Part shown: positions 10,144 through 21,837 of the stretch, piece after piece
How positions within the stretch are numbered: position 1 is the stretch's first letter
Layout of the letters: every line of letters starts with the position of its first letter
NCBI GenBank assembly: GCA_050084985.1
Contig: JBITNC010000001.1
Span: 92,008,001 to 92,072,000 of the forward strand
Direction of reading: 5' to 3'
DNA from: Nageia nagi
Taxonomy: Eukaryota; Pinophyta
Length of the DNA: 64,000 nucleotides
Made by a program: the position numbers and the translations under genes
Notes under the pieces: generated by a model
What the model was told of the DNA's origin: nothing
What the model saw: the letters and a program-made list of their open reading frames with translations, nothing else
The model's database searches: none

Positions 10144-13109
10144 TATTAAACACTAAACCCTAAATATTTAAACTTAAACCTTTAATATTTAACCCCTACT
10201 TTAAACCCTAAACCCTAACCCCTACATCCTAAACCCAACATCTTAAACCTTAAGTTCTAAACCCTAAACCCTAAACCCTACATTCTAAACCCTAAATGTA
10301 AACCCAAAATCCTACATCCTAAACCCTAAACCCTAAACTATAAACCCTACATCCTAAATACTAAATCCTTTATCATAAACTTTAAACCCTAAATGCTTCA
10401 TCATAAACCCTAAACCCTACATTCTAAACCTTGACCCCTAAACCTTAAACCCTAAACACTAAATCCTACATCCTAAACCCTAAACCTTTCACCATAAATT
10501 GTAAACCCTAAACCTTAAATCCTAAACCCTATGTTTAACCCTAAACTTTAAATATTTAACCCTAAACTCTTCATACTAAACCCTACATCCTGAACCCTAA
10601 ACCTTTCATCATAAACCCTAAACCCTACATCCTAAACCATAACCCCTAAACCTTAAACCATAAACCCTACATCCAAAATTGTAAAACCTAAACTCTAAAT
10701 CCTACATCCTAAACCTTATACCCTTAATCCTAAACCTTAAATCCTTAACCCTATGTTTAACCCTAAACTTTAAATATTTAAACCTAAACCTTAAACCCTT
10801 CACCATACACCTTAAACCCTAAACTCTTCATCATAAACCTTAAACCCTACATCCTAAATATTAACCTCAAAACTTTAAACCCTAAGTTGTAAACCCTAAA
10901 CCTACATCCTTAACCCTAAACCTTGCATCCTCAATCTTAAACCCTAAAACCTACATTCTAAACCCTTCATCATAAACCATAAATCCTAAACATTAAAGAC
11001 TAAACCCTACATTTAATCTTAAATTTTAAATATTTAACCATAAACCCTACATCCTAAACCCTACATCTTGAACCCTAAACCCTATATCTTAAAACCTAAG
11101 CATCATAACCTACATCCTAAACCCTAAATCCTTCATCCTAAACCTTATAACATAAACCATAAACCCTAAACCCTTCATCATAATCCCTAAAACCTACATT
11201 CTAAACTATAAACCCTAAATCATAAATTATAAACCCTAAAACCTACATCCTAAACCCTAAATCCTAGACCCTTCATCATAAATCTTAAACCTTATACCTT
11301 AAATTCTAAACCCTACATTTAACCCTAAATATTAAATATTTAGCCCTAAACCATTCATCCTAAACCATAAACCATAACCCCTTCATAATAAACTCTAAAC
11401 CCTAATCCCTACATCCTAAACCTTAAACCCTAAATTGTAAACCTTAAACTCTACATCCTAAACCCTAAACCCTACATCCTAAACCTTAAACCCTAAATTG
11501 TAAACCTTAAACTCTACATCCTAAACCCTAAACCCTACATCCTAAACCTTAAACCCTAAAACCTACATCTTAAACCCTAAACCCTAAATCATACACCCTA
11601 AACCCTAAACCCTTCATCATAAATGCTAAAACTTAAATCTTAAATCCTAAACCTTATGTTTACCCTAAACTTTAAATATTTAACCCTAAACCATTCATTA
11701 TAAAACCTACATCCTAAATCCTAAACCGTAAACCCTAAAATCTTCATCATAAACCCTAAACCCTTCATCATAAACCCTAAACTCTTCATCATAAACCTTA
11801 ACCACTACATCCAAAACCTTAAACCCTAAACCTTACATTCTAAACCTTAACACCTAAACCTTAAACCTAAACCCTACATATTAAACCCTAAAACCTACAT
11901 CCTACATTCTAAACCCTTCATCCTAAACCCTATAACATAAACCATAAACCCTAAACCCTACATCCTAAACCTTAAATACTAATCCCTACATGCTAAATCT
12001 TACATCCTAAATCCTAAACCCTTCATCTTAACTTAAACCCTACATCCTAAACCTTAAACCCTTCATCATAAACCTTAAACCCTAAAATCTTCATCATAAA
12101 CCCCAAACCCTACATCCTAAACCTTGACCCATAAACCTTAAAATCTAAATGATAAATACTAAACCCTAAAACCTAAATTTAAACCCTAACCCTACATTAT
12201 AAATCATAAATACTACATACTAAACCCTAAATCCTTCATCATAAACCCTAAACCTTGAACCTTAAATCCTAGACTCTACATTTAACCTTAAATTTTAAAT
12301 ATTTAATCTTAAACCTTAAACCCTTAATCCTAAACCCTTAATAATAAACCCTAAAATATTCATCATAAACCCTAAACCATACATCCTAAAACCTAAACCC
12401 TAAATCCTAAACCCTAAATCCTACATCCTAAACCCTAAACCTTTCATTATAAAACCTAAACCTTGAACCTTAAATCCTAAACCTTATGTTTAACTCTAAA
12501 ATTTGAATATTTAACCCTAAACCCTTCATCCTAAACCATAAACCCTAAATCTTAAACTCTTCATCATAAACCCCAAACCCTACATCCTAAACCTTAACCC
12601 CTAAACCTTAAACCCTAAACCATAAATCATAAACCCTACATCTTAAAACCTAAACCCTACATCCTAAATCATAAACCCTTCATCCTAAATCCTATAACAT
12701 AAGCCATAAATCCTAAACTCTTAACCCTACATCCTAAACTCTAAACCCTTCAACATAAACCTTAAACCCTACATCCTAAATTATAAACCCTAAACCATAA
12801 ACTCTAAACCCTACATCCTAAACCCTAAACTCTAAATCTTACATCTTAAACCCTAAACCCTTTATCATAAACACTAAACCTTGTACCTTAAATCCTAAGC
12901 CATATGTTTATCCCTAAACATTAAATATTTAACCCTAAACCATTCATCCTAAACCCTTCATCATAAGCCCTAAACTCTAAACCTTAAAGCTTACATATTA
13001 AACCTTAATCCCTAAAATATAAACCCTAAATCCTACATTCATAAACCCTAACCTCTAAATCCTAAACCCTAAACCCTAAATCCTACATCCTAAATCCTTT
13101 ATCATAAAC
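10144..13109 (+). repeat. 3 kb degenerate telomere-like (CCCTAAA) array, left half
   Basis: Nearly 3 kb consists of variants of CCCTAAA: AAACCCTAAACCCT, CATCCTAAACCC and TTCATCATAAACCCT are the commonest words. The C-rich strand is always on +. Perfect CCCTAAACCCTAAA runs are short. The array stops at 13109, where the nested CACTA element begins, and resumes at 24792. It is an internal part of the outer transposon and not a chromosome end. Confidence 0.9.
11407..11560 (+). repeat. Perfect 63-bp tandem duplication within the telomere-like array
   Basis: The word CCCTACATCCTAAACCTTAA recurs at 11407, 11470 and 11533, exactly 63 bases apart. Two full units and 28 bases of a third appear identical. 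Everything around them is diverged, so this is a recent local expansion by slippage or unequal exchange. Confidence 0.85.
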
Positions 13110-13123
13110 CACTACTATATTTT
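13110..13123 (+). repeat. 5' terminal inverted repeat of nested CACTA
   Basis: CACTACTATATTTT, exactly inverted at 24778-24791. The preceding three bases, AAC, are repeated after the right end. Confidence 0.95.
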
Positions 13124-13270
13124 ATGGGTTTTATGTTATATAATGCATCAATATGTAATGTATTTTTTCTTTTTCTTGGTCTCTCTTTGAAACCTCATGT
13201 GATGCTAAGGGTGCTGTCAACCCATGCATCAATCCATGCATCAAGATAATTATTTATTTCATGAACCAAA

Positions 13271-13450
13271 ATGTTAAGAGTTTAACTCATAAAATGTCAC
13301 AACTCTGACTCATAAAGTGTTAAGATAAAATGTCAAGCATTTGACTCATAAAACATCAAGCCTATGACTCATAAAATGTCAAGCATTTGAATTATAAAAT
13401 GTCAAGCATTTTACTCATAAAATGTCAAGCCTATGACTCATAAAATGTTA
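13271..13450. repeat. 5' subterminal 23-bp repeats
   Basis: Several units of AAAATGTCAAGC followed by CTATGACTCAT or ATTTGACTCAT follow each other at 23-base spacing. Subterminal repeat clusters next to TIRs are the known binding sites of CACTA ORF1 proteins. Related TGTCAA and CATCAA words recur at the 3' end. Confidence 0.75.
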
Positions 13451-13662
13451 AATTTCACTTCATAATTCAAAAAAAAATTATTTATTATTTCTTTTTTATG
13501 TAGTATATAATACATTCAAATACATTAAATGTAATATATATACATTCAAATTTAAACATATAAGCATAATAAGAATAAAACTTAAAACATATTATGTATA
13601 AATAATATAACACACTAAATTAATAATTAGATGTGTATAATTAGGATCAATTAAAAACAATA

Positions 13663-13860
13663 TCCATGCCAAGTGTACAAATGCATGGTAATGGGTTAAC
13701 AAAAAATATCCACATTGATTGTACAAATGCATGGTAATCGATCAATAAAAAATATCCTTGCTGAGGGTACAAATGCGTGGTAATGAGTCAACAAAAAATG
13801 TCCACACTGAGTGTACAAATGCATGGTAATGGTGTGCAAATGCATGGTAATGGGTCATTC
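13663..13860. repeat. About 54-bp tandem units with ACAAATGCATGGTAAT
   Basis: Four to five units carry a TCCA-type word, then about 12 bases, then TGTACAAATGCATGGTAAT. They are homologous to the 66 bp units at 3425-3627 but shorter. The region also overlaps the 3' end of the minus-strand ORF1-like frame. Confidence 0.7.
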
Positions 13861-15475
13861 ACTATCATGACCATGCTTAGTGTAATCTTTATCATCTTCA
13901 TCCATTCTAGCATTTTTCCACCCCTCTTGGTCACCCTCCTCTCAGTCACCCTCCTCTTGGTCACCCTCTTCTTAGCCACCCTCTAGTTAACCCTACTCAC
14001 CCTACAAATAATAATTAACTAAATATTAGTAACTAAGAAAAACTAATTTTTTTACGATTCATTATTAAAATAATATAATAAATTAAAAAATACTTAAATA
14101 TTACTTACAATCTCAAATTTTATTTTCAATATTAGTGCTTGAAACCCATTTTTTAGGGTAAATTTTACTTCATCGTTTTTAGGATACCTATTATATTTAT
14201 CATACTGCAAAAAAATATATTTACTTAAATAATATTTTATGCATATAATTTAATTATATAACTATTCATGCATAAAATATGAAATAAATAATTTAATATA
14301 CTTACATATCTTATTTTGATCCCTACTTTTCTCAATTTTTCTAACTTATGGGTATATGCCATTGAATATGTGTTGTATTGAGCATGCATGGCTTTTTCTA
14401 ACCATGATGGTTCAACAATGGATTCTCTATGTGCTTTCTCCTCCACCTTCTTCATCAAGCTCTTTCACACCTTCTTGTCAACATCTATAGGCCTACTTCC
14501 TTTTTATTGATCTTTAAGAATTTTTTTATTTTATTCCTTATTTTATATCTTATCCAATTCAAATTCTTTCCCATATGTTGCAATGCCCATTTTGGGTTCC
14601 ATTCATTACCAAATTCTCTTTTTAAGATATCTATGACCCTTTGTTTTGCTACAAAATACATAATTTTTTATAAAATGAATTAAAAAATCAAGTAAATGTA
14701 CTATCAATATTAATTTATAAAAAAATAAGTATAAAATTAAACATAAAAATTATATATATACATGTTTCACTTTATGTTTTCCACTCAATACCTATGGTGG
14801 GATCAAACTGGTGGAAAGTGCATTTTTTGAGATTATCATAAAAAATACTTTGAAAAGAATTTAATAACATTAGTAAATTAATATATTCCAAAATAAATAT
14901 ATATTTTTTAAAATCAATTCTTACCATTTGAATCTTTAATTACAACACCCTTCTCATCCACCTTGATCTCAATGTCATTAGTGCCCTTGCATATTGAAAA
15001 TATTATCTCCATATTGATTGATTATACATCTACAATTACCATATTACTTAGATTATCTTTATTGAATGAACATTCAATTAATAAAAGGTAACTTTAATCA
15101 ATTTTTTAAATTTAAAAAAATAAGTAATGTTACCATCTGATGATGAGTCTATTGATGATGGTCAATCTATGCCACTAGGAAGCCCAATAGGCCCAAAAGG
15201 CCTAGTAGATGAAGGTCCAATGCCCATTTGTTTATCAATTTCTCTATCAATATCACTCCTTTACATCCATTGCATGGCCATTTTATATAGTTTGGCCATT
15301 AACATAGTCTATTTAAAAGTTAAAAAAAATAAAGTCAAATTTCCTTTTGAAATGAATATTATTAAATAAAAATTGAATAAATCACATTCATATATAAATA
15401 CTTACAAAACCCTTCTTGCTTACAGTTGACTTTGGAGGTTTTGATTCTTTCCCCTCCTATCATCGACCATGATAA
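13788..15475 (-). pseudogene. Degenerate CACTA ORF1-like gene, copy 2
   Basis: Minus-strand coding-like segments in order: MVDDRRGKESKPPKSTVSKK (about 15470-15410); a segment with GPIGLPSGID and SSDG (15230-15130); CKGTNDIEIKVDEKGVVIK (about 15000-14940); KCTFHQFDPT (about 14830-14800); FGNEWNPKWALQHMGKNLNW and a basic helix (about 14625-14500); MKKVEEKAHRESIVEPSWLE onward (14458-14330); DEVKFTLKNGFQALILK (about 14185-14125); and an Arg/Lys-rich tail. The gaps look like small introns. The arrangement resembles the Transposase_24 part of CACTA ORF1 (a 'GK.W' helix followed by a 'W..F/A' helix), but the match is weak. It opposes tnp2 in direction. Confidence 0.4.
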
Positions 15476-15689
15476 TCACTAAACAAAGTTAATGATAAAA
15501 AATATTATTAGTTTAAAAAATTTAAAACTATTCAATTTAATAAACCTAACATAGTATTCCAATATTAAATTTATAAAGGTTATTATTGACACATATTTCA
15601 ATATGAATACGATGGAAGAAATTTAATATGTTAGCTTTGTAAATGCAACATACCTCTATTATTTTAAGTTATTTCAATTAGTTACAATA

Positions 15690-16264
15690 ATATTTATGGG
15701 TAACCCAAACCCCTAATTGACCCTTAAATCCTAACCAAATATAACCCCTAATATCTTAATTCTTAACTCTTAACTCATTACTATACCCTCAAACCTTAAA
15801 CTTTAAATATTAAATATAAATATTAAATCCTCAACTCAAACCTAAACCCCTAACCCTTAAATTGTAACCCCTAAATCAAACCTAAACTCTTAAACCCTAA
15901 ACCTAACCCCAAACCCTTAAATCCTAACCATAATCCTTAATAAATTTTAACCATATTATTTAAATCCTAACACTTAACCTTAATTCCTAACCATAAACCC
16001 TAAACCCTAATTTATAACTAAAATCTAAACCCATAAAACCCTAACATTGAATTCAAACCCAAACTCCTCACCATTAAATCCTAACATAAACCCAAACCTA
16101 AAACCTAACACTTAAAGTATTGTAACTGCTAACCCTTAACAAAAATGGTTACTACAACCCTCAACTCTAGAAATTAGGGTTAAATCTTAAACCCTCAACT
16201 CAAACCTAAACCCTTAACCCTTAAATTGTAATCATAAGTCAAACCTAAACTCTTAAACCCTAAC
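15690..16264 (+). repeat. Degenerate telomere-like DNA of the nested element, first block
   Basis: AACCCTAA/AAACCCTTAA words as in 5520-7260 of the outer element, but without the four-unit AT-rich spacer repeat seen there. C-rich strand on +. Confidence 0.75.
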
Positions 16265-17254
16265 CCTTAATTTTTACAAAAATCAACCCTAATTTTTTAT
16301 AAATATTAATCATAATTTGTACTCTAAATTTTTACAAAAGTTAATCCTAATTTTTTACAAAAATTAACCCTAAATTTTAAGTTAAAATTAACCTTAGTTT
16401 TTTTCAAAAATTAACCCTAATTTTTTACAAAAAAGAACCCTAATGTTTTACAAATTTTAACCCTATTTTTTTACAAAAATTAACCCTAATTTTTTTATAA
16501 AAAATAACATTAAATTGTAAGTCAAAATTAACCTTAAATTTTAATAAAATTTAACTATAACCCAAAACCTAAACCTAAAATTTAACCCTAAATTTTTACA
16601 AAAATTAATCCTTAATTTACACAAACTTAACCCTTATCTTTTACAAAAATAACCCTTAATTTTTACAAAAATTAGCCCTAATTTTTTATAAATATTAATC
16701 ATAATTTGTATTCTAAATTTTTACAAAATTTAATCCTATTTTTTTACAAAAATTAACCCTAAATTTTAATAAAATATTAAATGTAACCCAAACACCTAAC
16801 ACTTAAAATTTAACCCTAAATTTTTACAAAAAAGAATCCTTAATTTATACAAAAATTAACACTAATTTTTTATAAATATTAATTGTAATTTGTACCCTAA
16901 ATTTTTACAAAAGTTAATCCTAATTTTTTACTAAAATTAACCCTAAATTTTAAGTTTAAATTAACCTTAGTTTTTTGCAAAAATTAACCCTAATTTTTTA
17001 TGAAAATTAACCCTAAATTTTTTATAAAAAATAACTCTAATTTTTTTATAAAATTTAACCCTAATTTTTAACAAAAAATAACCTATTTTTTTACAAAAAG
17101 TAACATTAAATTCTAAGTCAAAATTAACCCCAAATTAAAATAAAACATTTACCCTACATTTTAAGTTAAAATTAACCTTAATTTTTTTACAAAACTCAAC
17201 CCTAAATTTTTACAAAACTTTACCCTAATTTTCTACAAAAATTAATCCTACTTT
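16265..17254 (+). repeat. TTAACCCTAATTTTTTAC array of the nested element
   Basis: About forty degenerate 20-24 base units alternating AACCCTAA and TTTTTTACAAAAA. Larger blocks within it are themselves repeated: the string around TTTTTATAAATATTAAT recurs near 16290, 16690 and 16870, showing second-order amplification. Confidence 0.8.
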
Positions 17255-17783
17255 TTTACAAATTGGAGATCATATGGTCATTTTCATATAACAAAAAAAG
17301 GAGCTATAGGATTTCTTAGTATGTTTTTGTTTTTTTTTATGAATTTAGCAAAATTAAAACTCTAATTTGCAAATTTTGGAATTGTTATTTCAAACTTAAA
17401 ATTAATTTTGTAAGATTTAGTTTTTCTCCAAACCTTAGGTTTAATTTTGTAAACCCTAACTTTTATCTAATTATAGGATTCTTTTATTCAAGTTTTTGAG
17501 GTTTTTTCATGTATTTTTTCAATCTTCATATTAAAAATATCAAATGTATGCAAAAATATTTTATTTTTATTAAACAAATGTTAAATGTATGCTTTAAAAA
17601 GTAAAAATTTGAATTTAGTATACTTACCTTTGAATCTAGCTATGGATCTAACAAATCTAACCTTAGATCTGATGGAAAATAGTCATATTTTATCCAAATT
17701 TGATCCTTATGTCCCCCTCGTCCATGAAAAAAAAACTCTCTACCCTATCCCTCTCATGATATTCAATTGAAAAAATAATTAGT

Positions 17784-17804
17784 GGGGCATGTGGGGTATG
17801 CCCC
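17784..17804. other. GGGGCAT/ATGCCCC hairpin, copy 2
   Basis: Stem GGGGCAT (17784-17790) with ATGCCCC (17798-17804), loop of 7 bases. It is the counterpart of 8381-8401. The flanking segment 17255-17783 is the counterpart of 7831-8380. Confidence 0.6.
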
Positions 17805-17805
17805 A

Positions 17806-18129
17806 TTTATTTTTTATAATTGTATGGTCTACTTGATGCTTTGCTTAATGCATTGATGCATTAAGTAATGCATCATGTTGTCCTAATTAAAATAAAATAA
17901 AAATAAAAAATAACATTAAATAATTTTAAATATTAAATAATTTTAAATATTAAATATTTTAAAAATATTTAGTTTAAAATATTAAATTAAATATTAGACT
18001 AAATTCATAAACATTTGCTCTTAAATATTAAATTAAATACTAGATTAAATACATAAATATTTACTTTTAAATATTAGATTGATTCTTAAAAAAATTAAAT
18101 TATAAATGCTATTAAATTAATAAAATGTA
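17806..18129. other. AT-rich spacer without a gene
   Basis: TTAAATATTAAATAATTTT-type low-complexity DNA corresponding to 8402-8689. No gene seen. Confidence 0.5.
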
Positions 18130-18575
18130 ATTTTAATATTATGATAACATTAATGTTATCAAGCTTGAAGCCCGCATTGATTAGAAAAGGGTTAGATTAT
18201 TGATGGAGGAAGCAAAGTTGTAATGACCACTTCTAGTAAGATATGGTAATGCTATATGTCAATATTTGATGCAATTTTATGTTAATATTATATTAATATT
18301 ATTTTAATGTTATGTTATTGTTAATGTTATACTGATGCCATGCTAATATGGATAATGTGATGTTAATGTTATGTTAATAGAGTTAATATAATATTAGTGT
18401 TAATGCGATGTTAATGCCATGCTAATATAGTTACTATTGTGTTATTATTGTTAATGTGATGTTAGTGTTCATTTGATGTTAAATGCATGTTAATTTAGAT
18501 AACTAGATGTTATTATAGTTAATATGATGTTAGTGTTAGTGTTATGTTAATGTTAGTGCAATGTTAATATAGTTA
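18130..18575 (+). repeat. ATGTTA minisatellite, copy 2
   Basis: Degenerate ATGTTAATGTTATG units. A copy of the roughly 100 bp AAGGGTTAGATTATTGATGG motif stands at its start (about 18160-18245) and again after the conserved block (about 18975-19085), as in the outer element. Confidence 0.75.
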
Positions 18576-18584
18576 TTTTTCTCT

Positions 18585-19285
18585 TAGATGAATATGCATG
18601 ATGCCTTTAAAATGAATATCAATGAGTTGGAGGTGATGAACAACCATTGATTCTAATTTCCTTAAGTTTTTATCACCATAATTATTGAGCCATAGAGTGG
18701 GCCACACTTGGATTTGATCACCAAGGTAGTCTTCCCTTAGGATAGGAATCATTACTTTTCATTGAATGACTATAAATAAGGGAGATGGAGTTACATAGAC
18801 AACACCAATGGGTTAGTCAATCCATTGGCTACATCATTAAGGATTGATACTCTTAGCAAGCCATTAAATACTCACTTGATGGCATTCTCAATGCCCCATT
18901 GCAAAATGGGAACACATTTAGTAACCATGCTAATACTTAGCCCTAGGAAGCCTTTTTACCTACCATATTGATCTTGGCACCCACATCAATTAGGCAAGGG
19001 TAAAATTATTGATGATGGAGGTAGAGTTGTAATTACCACTTCCAATATACCATTATATGACTCATTGGAAAGATATGGTACACTCCACTTATAGTTTTAC
19101 TAGCCTACCTTATTTTAACACTTAACTAGTATACATTCTAGGAAAATTAAAAACTTTAACTATAATCTTAACATCACTCATATTAATAAGATTTAATCAA
19201 TTTATGAAGTTGTAAAAAATATAACCATATCATATTGCATGATAAATTAATTAGGCATATAGATTATTTGATGTATATTTGTAAA
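18585..19285. other. Conserved 0.7 kb CACTA-family block, copy 2
   Basis: Counterpart of 9395-10080 and 45235-45935. No reading frame is kept open across the three copies. Confidence 0.6.
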
Positions 19286-19324
19286 GTTATATAAAATATA
19301 AATATTATATTTTCTTAAGTAGAC

Positions 19325-21067
19325 ATAAAGGTTGTTCAAATCTTAAGCCTTAAACCCTTCATCATAAACCTTAAACCCTATGTCATAAACCCTACATCCT
19401 AAACTTTAAACCCTTAATCATAAACCTTAAACCCTACATCATAAACCCTAAACCCTACATCCTAAACCCCAAACCCTTCATTAGAAACCTTAAACCATAA
19501 ACCTTGCATCATAAACCCTAAACACTAAACCTTGCATCATAAACACTAAATCCTACATCTTTAATCCTACATCCTAAACCTTAAACCCTTAATCATAAAC
19601 CCTAAATACTACATCACAAATCATAAACCCTACATCCTAAATATTAAACCCTTTATCATCAACCTTAAATCTTGCATCGTAAACCCTAAACCCTTCATCA
19701 TAAACCCTAAATCCTTCATCATAAACCTTAAACCCTACATCCTAAACCCTTCATCATAAACCTTAAACCCTACATCCTAAACCCTAAACCATAAACCCTA
19801 AATCCTACATCATAAACTATAAACCCTACATCATAAACCCTAAACACTATATCTTAAACCTTATATTCTAAACCCTAAACCCCCCATCATAAACCTTAAA
19901 CTTTGCATCTTAAACCCTAAACCTTACATACTAAACCCTAAACCCTTTATCCTAAACATTAAACTAGAAATCCTAAATTCTAAACCCTAAATCCTTCATC
20001 CTAAACCCTAAAACCTTCATCATAAACCCTAAAACCTACATCATAAACCTTAAACCTTACATTATAAACCCTAAACCCTACACCCTAAACCCTTCATCCT
20101 AAATCCTAAACCCTAAACCCTTCATCATAAACCCTAAACCTTACATCTTAATATTTTAACCCTAAACCCTTCATCATAGACCCTAAAACCATATATCATA
20201 AACCCTAAACCCTAAACCTTGCATCCTAAACCTTAAACCTTGCATCATAAATCATAAACCCTACATCCTAAACCCTGCATCTTAAACCCTAAACCCTTCA
20301 TCATAAACCTTAAACCTTTAATCCTAAACCTTAAACCTTACATCCCAAATCATAAACCATACATCCTAAACCCTATATCCTAAACCCTAAACCCTTCATC
20401 ATACACCTTGCATCCTAAACCCTAAACTTAGCATCATAAATCATAAACCTTACATCCTAAACCATAAACCCTACATCTTAAATCATATACCCTACATCCT
20501 AAACCCTTCATCATAAACCTTAAACCTTACATCTTAAACCCTAAACCCTACATCATAAATCATAAACCCTACATCCTAAACCCTAAAACCTAAATCTTAA
20601 ACCCTACATCCTAATCCTTAAACCCTAAACCCTTCATCATAAATCCTAAACCCTACATCCTAAATCCTAAACCTTGAATCACAAATCATAAACCCTACAT
20701 CCTAAATCCTAAACCCTAAATCCTTCATCATAAACCTTAAACCCTACATCTTAAACCCTAAACCCTACATCCTAAACCCTAAACCCTTCACCATAAACCC
20801 TAAATCCTACACCCTAAATTATGAACCTTAAACCCTACATCCTAAACCCTACACTCTAAACCCTTCATCATAAACACTAAACCTTAAACCATTCATCGTA
20901 AACCCTAAATCCTTACTCATAAACCATAAACCCTACATCTCAAATCTTAAACCCTAAACCCTTCATCATAAACCTTACATCCTAAACCCTAAACCCTTCA
21001 TCATAAACCTTAAACCCTACATATTAAACCCTAAACTATTTAGCCTAAACCCTAAACCCTACATCCT
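19325..21067 (+). repeat. Telomere-like (CCCTAAA) array of the nested element
   Basis: 1.7 kb of AAACCCTAAACCCTTCATCATAAACC-type words, same orientation and relative position as the array of the outer element. It ends abruptly at about 21067, where the TTTTTTACAACCCTAA array starts. Confidence 0.9.
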
Positions 21068-21832
21068 AAACCCTAATTTTTTAAAACCTTGATTTTTTAC
21101 AACCATAATTTTTTACAACCATAAGTTTTTACATCCCTAATTTTTTACAACCCTACTTTTTACAACCCTAATTTTTTACAACCCTCATTTTTTACAACCC
21201 TCATTTTTTACAATCCTCATTTTTTACAACCATAAATTTTTATAACCCTAATTTTTTACAACCTTGATTTTTACAACTCTATTTTTTTACAACCCTAATT
21301 TTTAAAACCTTGATTTTTTATAACCTTGATTTTTTAAAACCCTCATTTTTTTACACCTTAATTTTTTACAACCCTAATTTTTACAAACCTAATGTTTTTA
21401 CAATGTTAATTTTTTACAACCCTAATTCGTTACAACCTTAATTCTTAACAACTCTATTTTTTTACAACCCTAATTTTTTATAACCTTGAATTTTTGCAAA
21501 CCTAATTTTTTACAACCCTAATTTTTTATAACCGTAATTTTTTACAACCTTATTTTTTTACAAATCTAAATTTTTATAACCTTAATTTTTTACAACCTTG
21601 AATTTTTACAACCCTAATTTTTTACAACCCTAATTTTTTATAATTCTAATTTTTTACAACCCTAATTTTTTACAATCCTTATTTTTTAGAACCTTAATTT
21701 CTACAACCCTAATTTTTACAACCTTGATTTTTTAAAACACTAATTTTTTAAAACCTTTATTTTTTACAACTCTAATTTTTTACAACCTTAATTTTTTACA
21801 ACCATAATTTTTTACAACCCTAATTTTTTTAC
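21068..21832 (+). repeat. TTTTTTACAACCCTAA tandem array
   Basis: About forty-five units of 16-18 bases with consensus TTTTTTACAACCCTAA, more homogeneous than the other arrays. Only the nested element has it. It sits where the other two elements carry the SET-like gene and, in the third element, the 5' half of tnp2, so it replaced or accompanied loss of those genes. Confidence 0.85.
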
Positions 21833-21837
21833 TTTAG

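Noticed and set aside
10144-13109. A true telomere or chromosome end
   Set aside because: The motif is heavily degenerate, lies inside transposon boundaries, is flanked on both sides by other DNA and occurs in three separate elements.
13271-13450. CRISPR-like regularly spaced repeats
   Set aside because: The units are contiguous 23 bp transposon subterminal repeats without unique spacers, in a plant nuclear context.
15127-15369. 80-codon + strand frame starting MLPSDDESID
   Set aside because: The homologous copy near 4965-5160 has the frame broken, and the minus strand of the same DNA fits the ORF1-like collinear series better.
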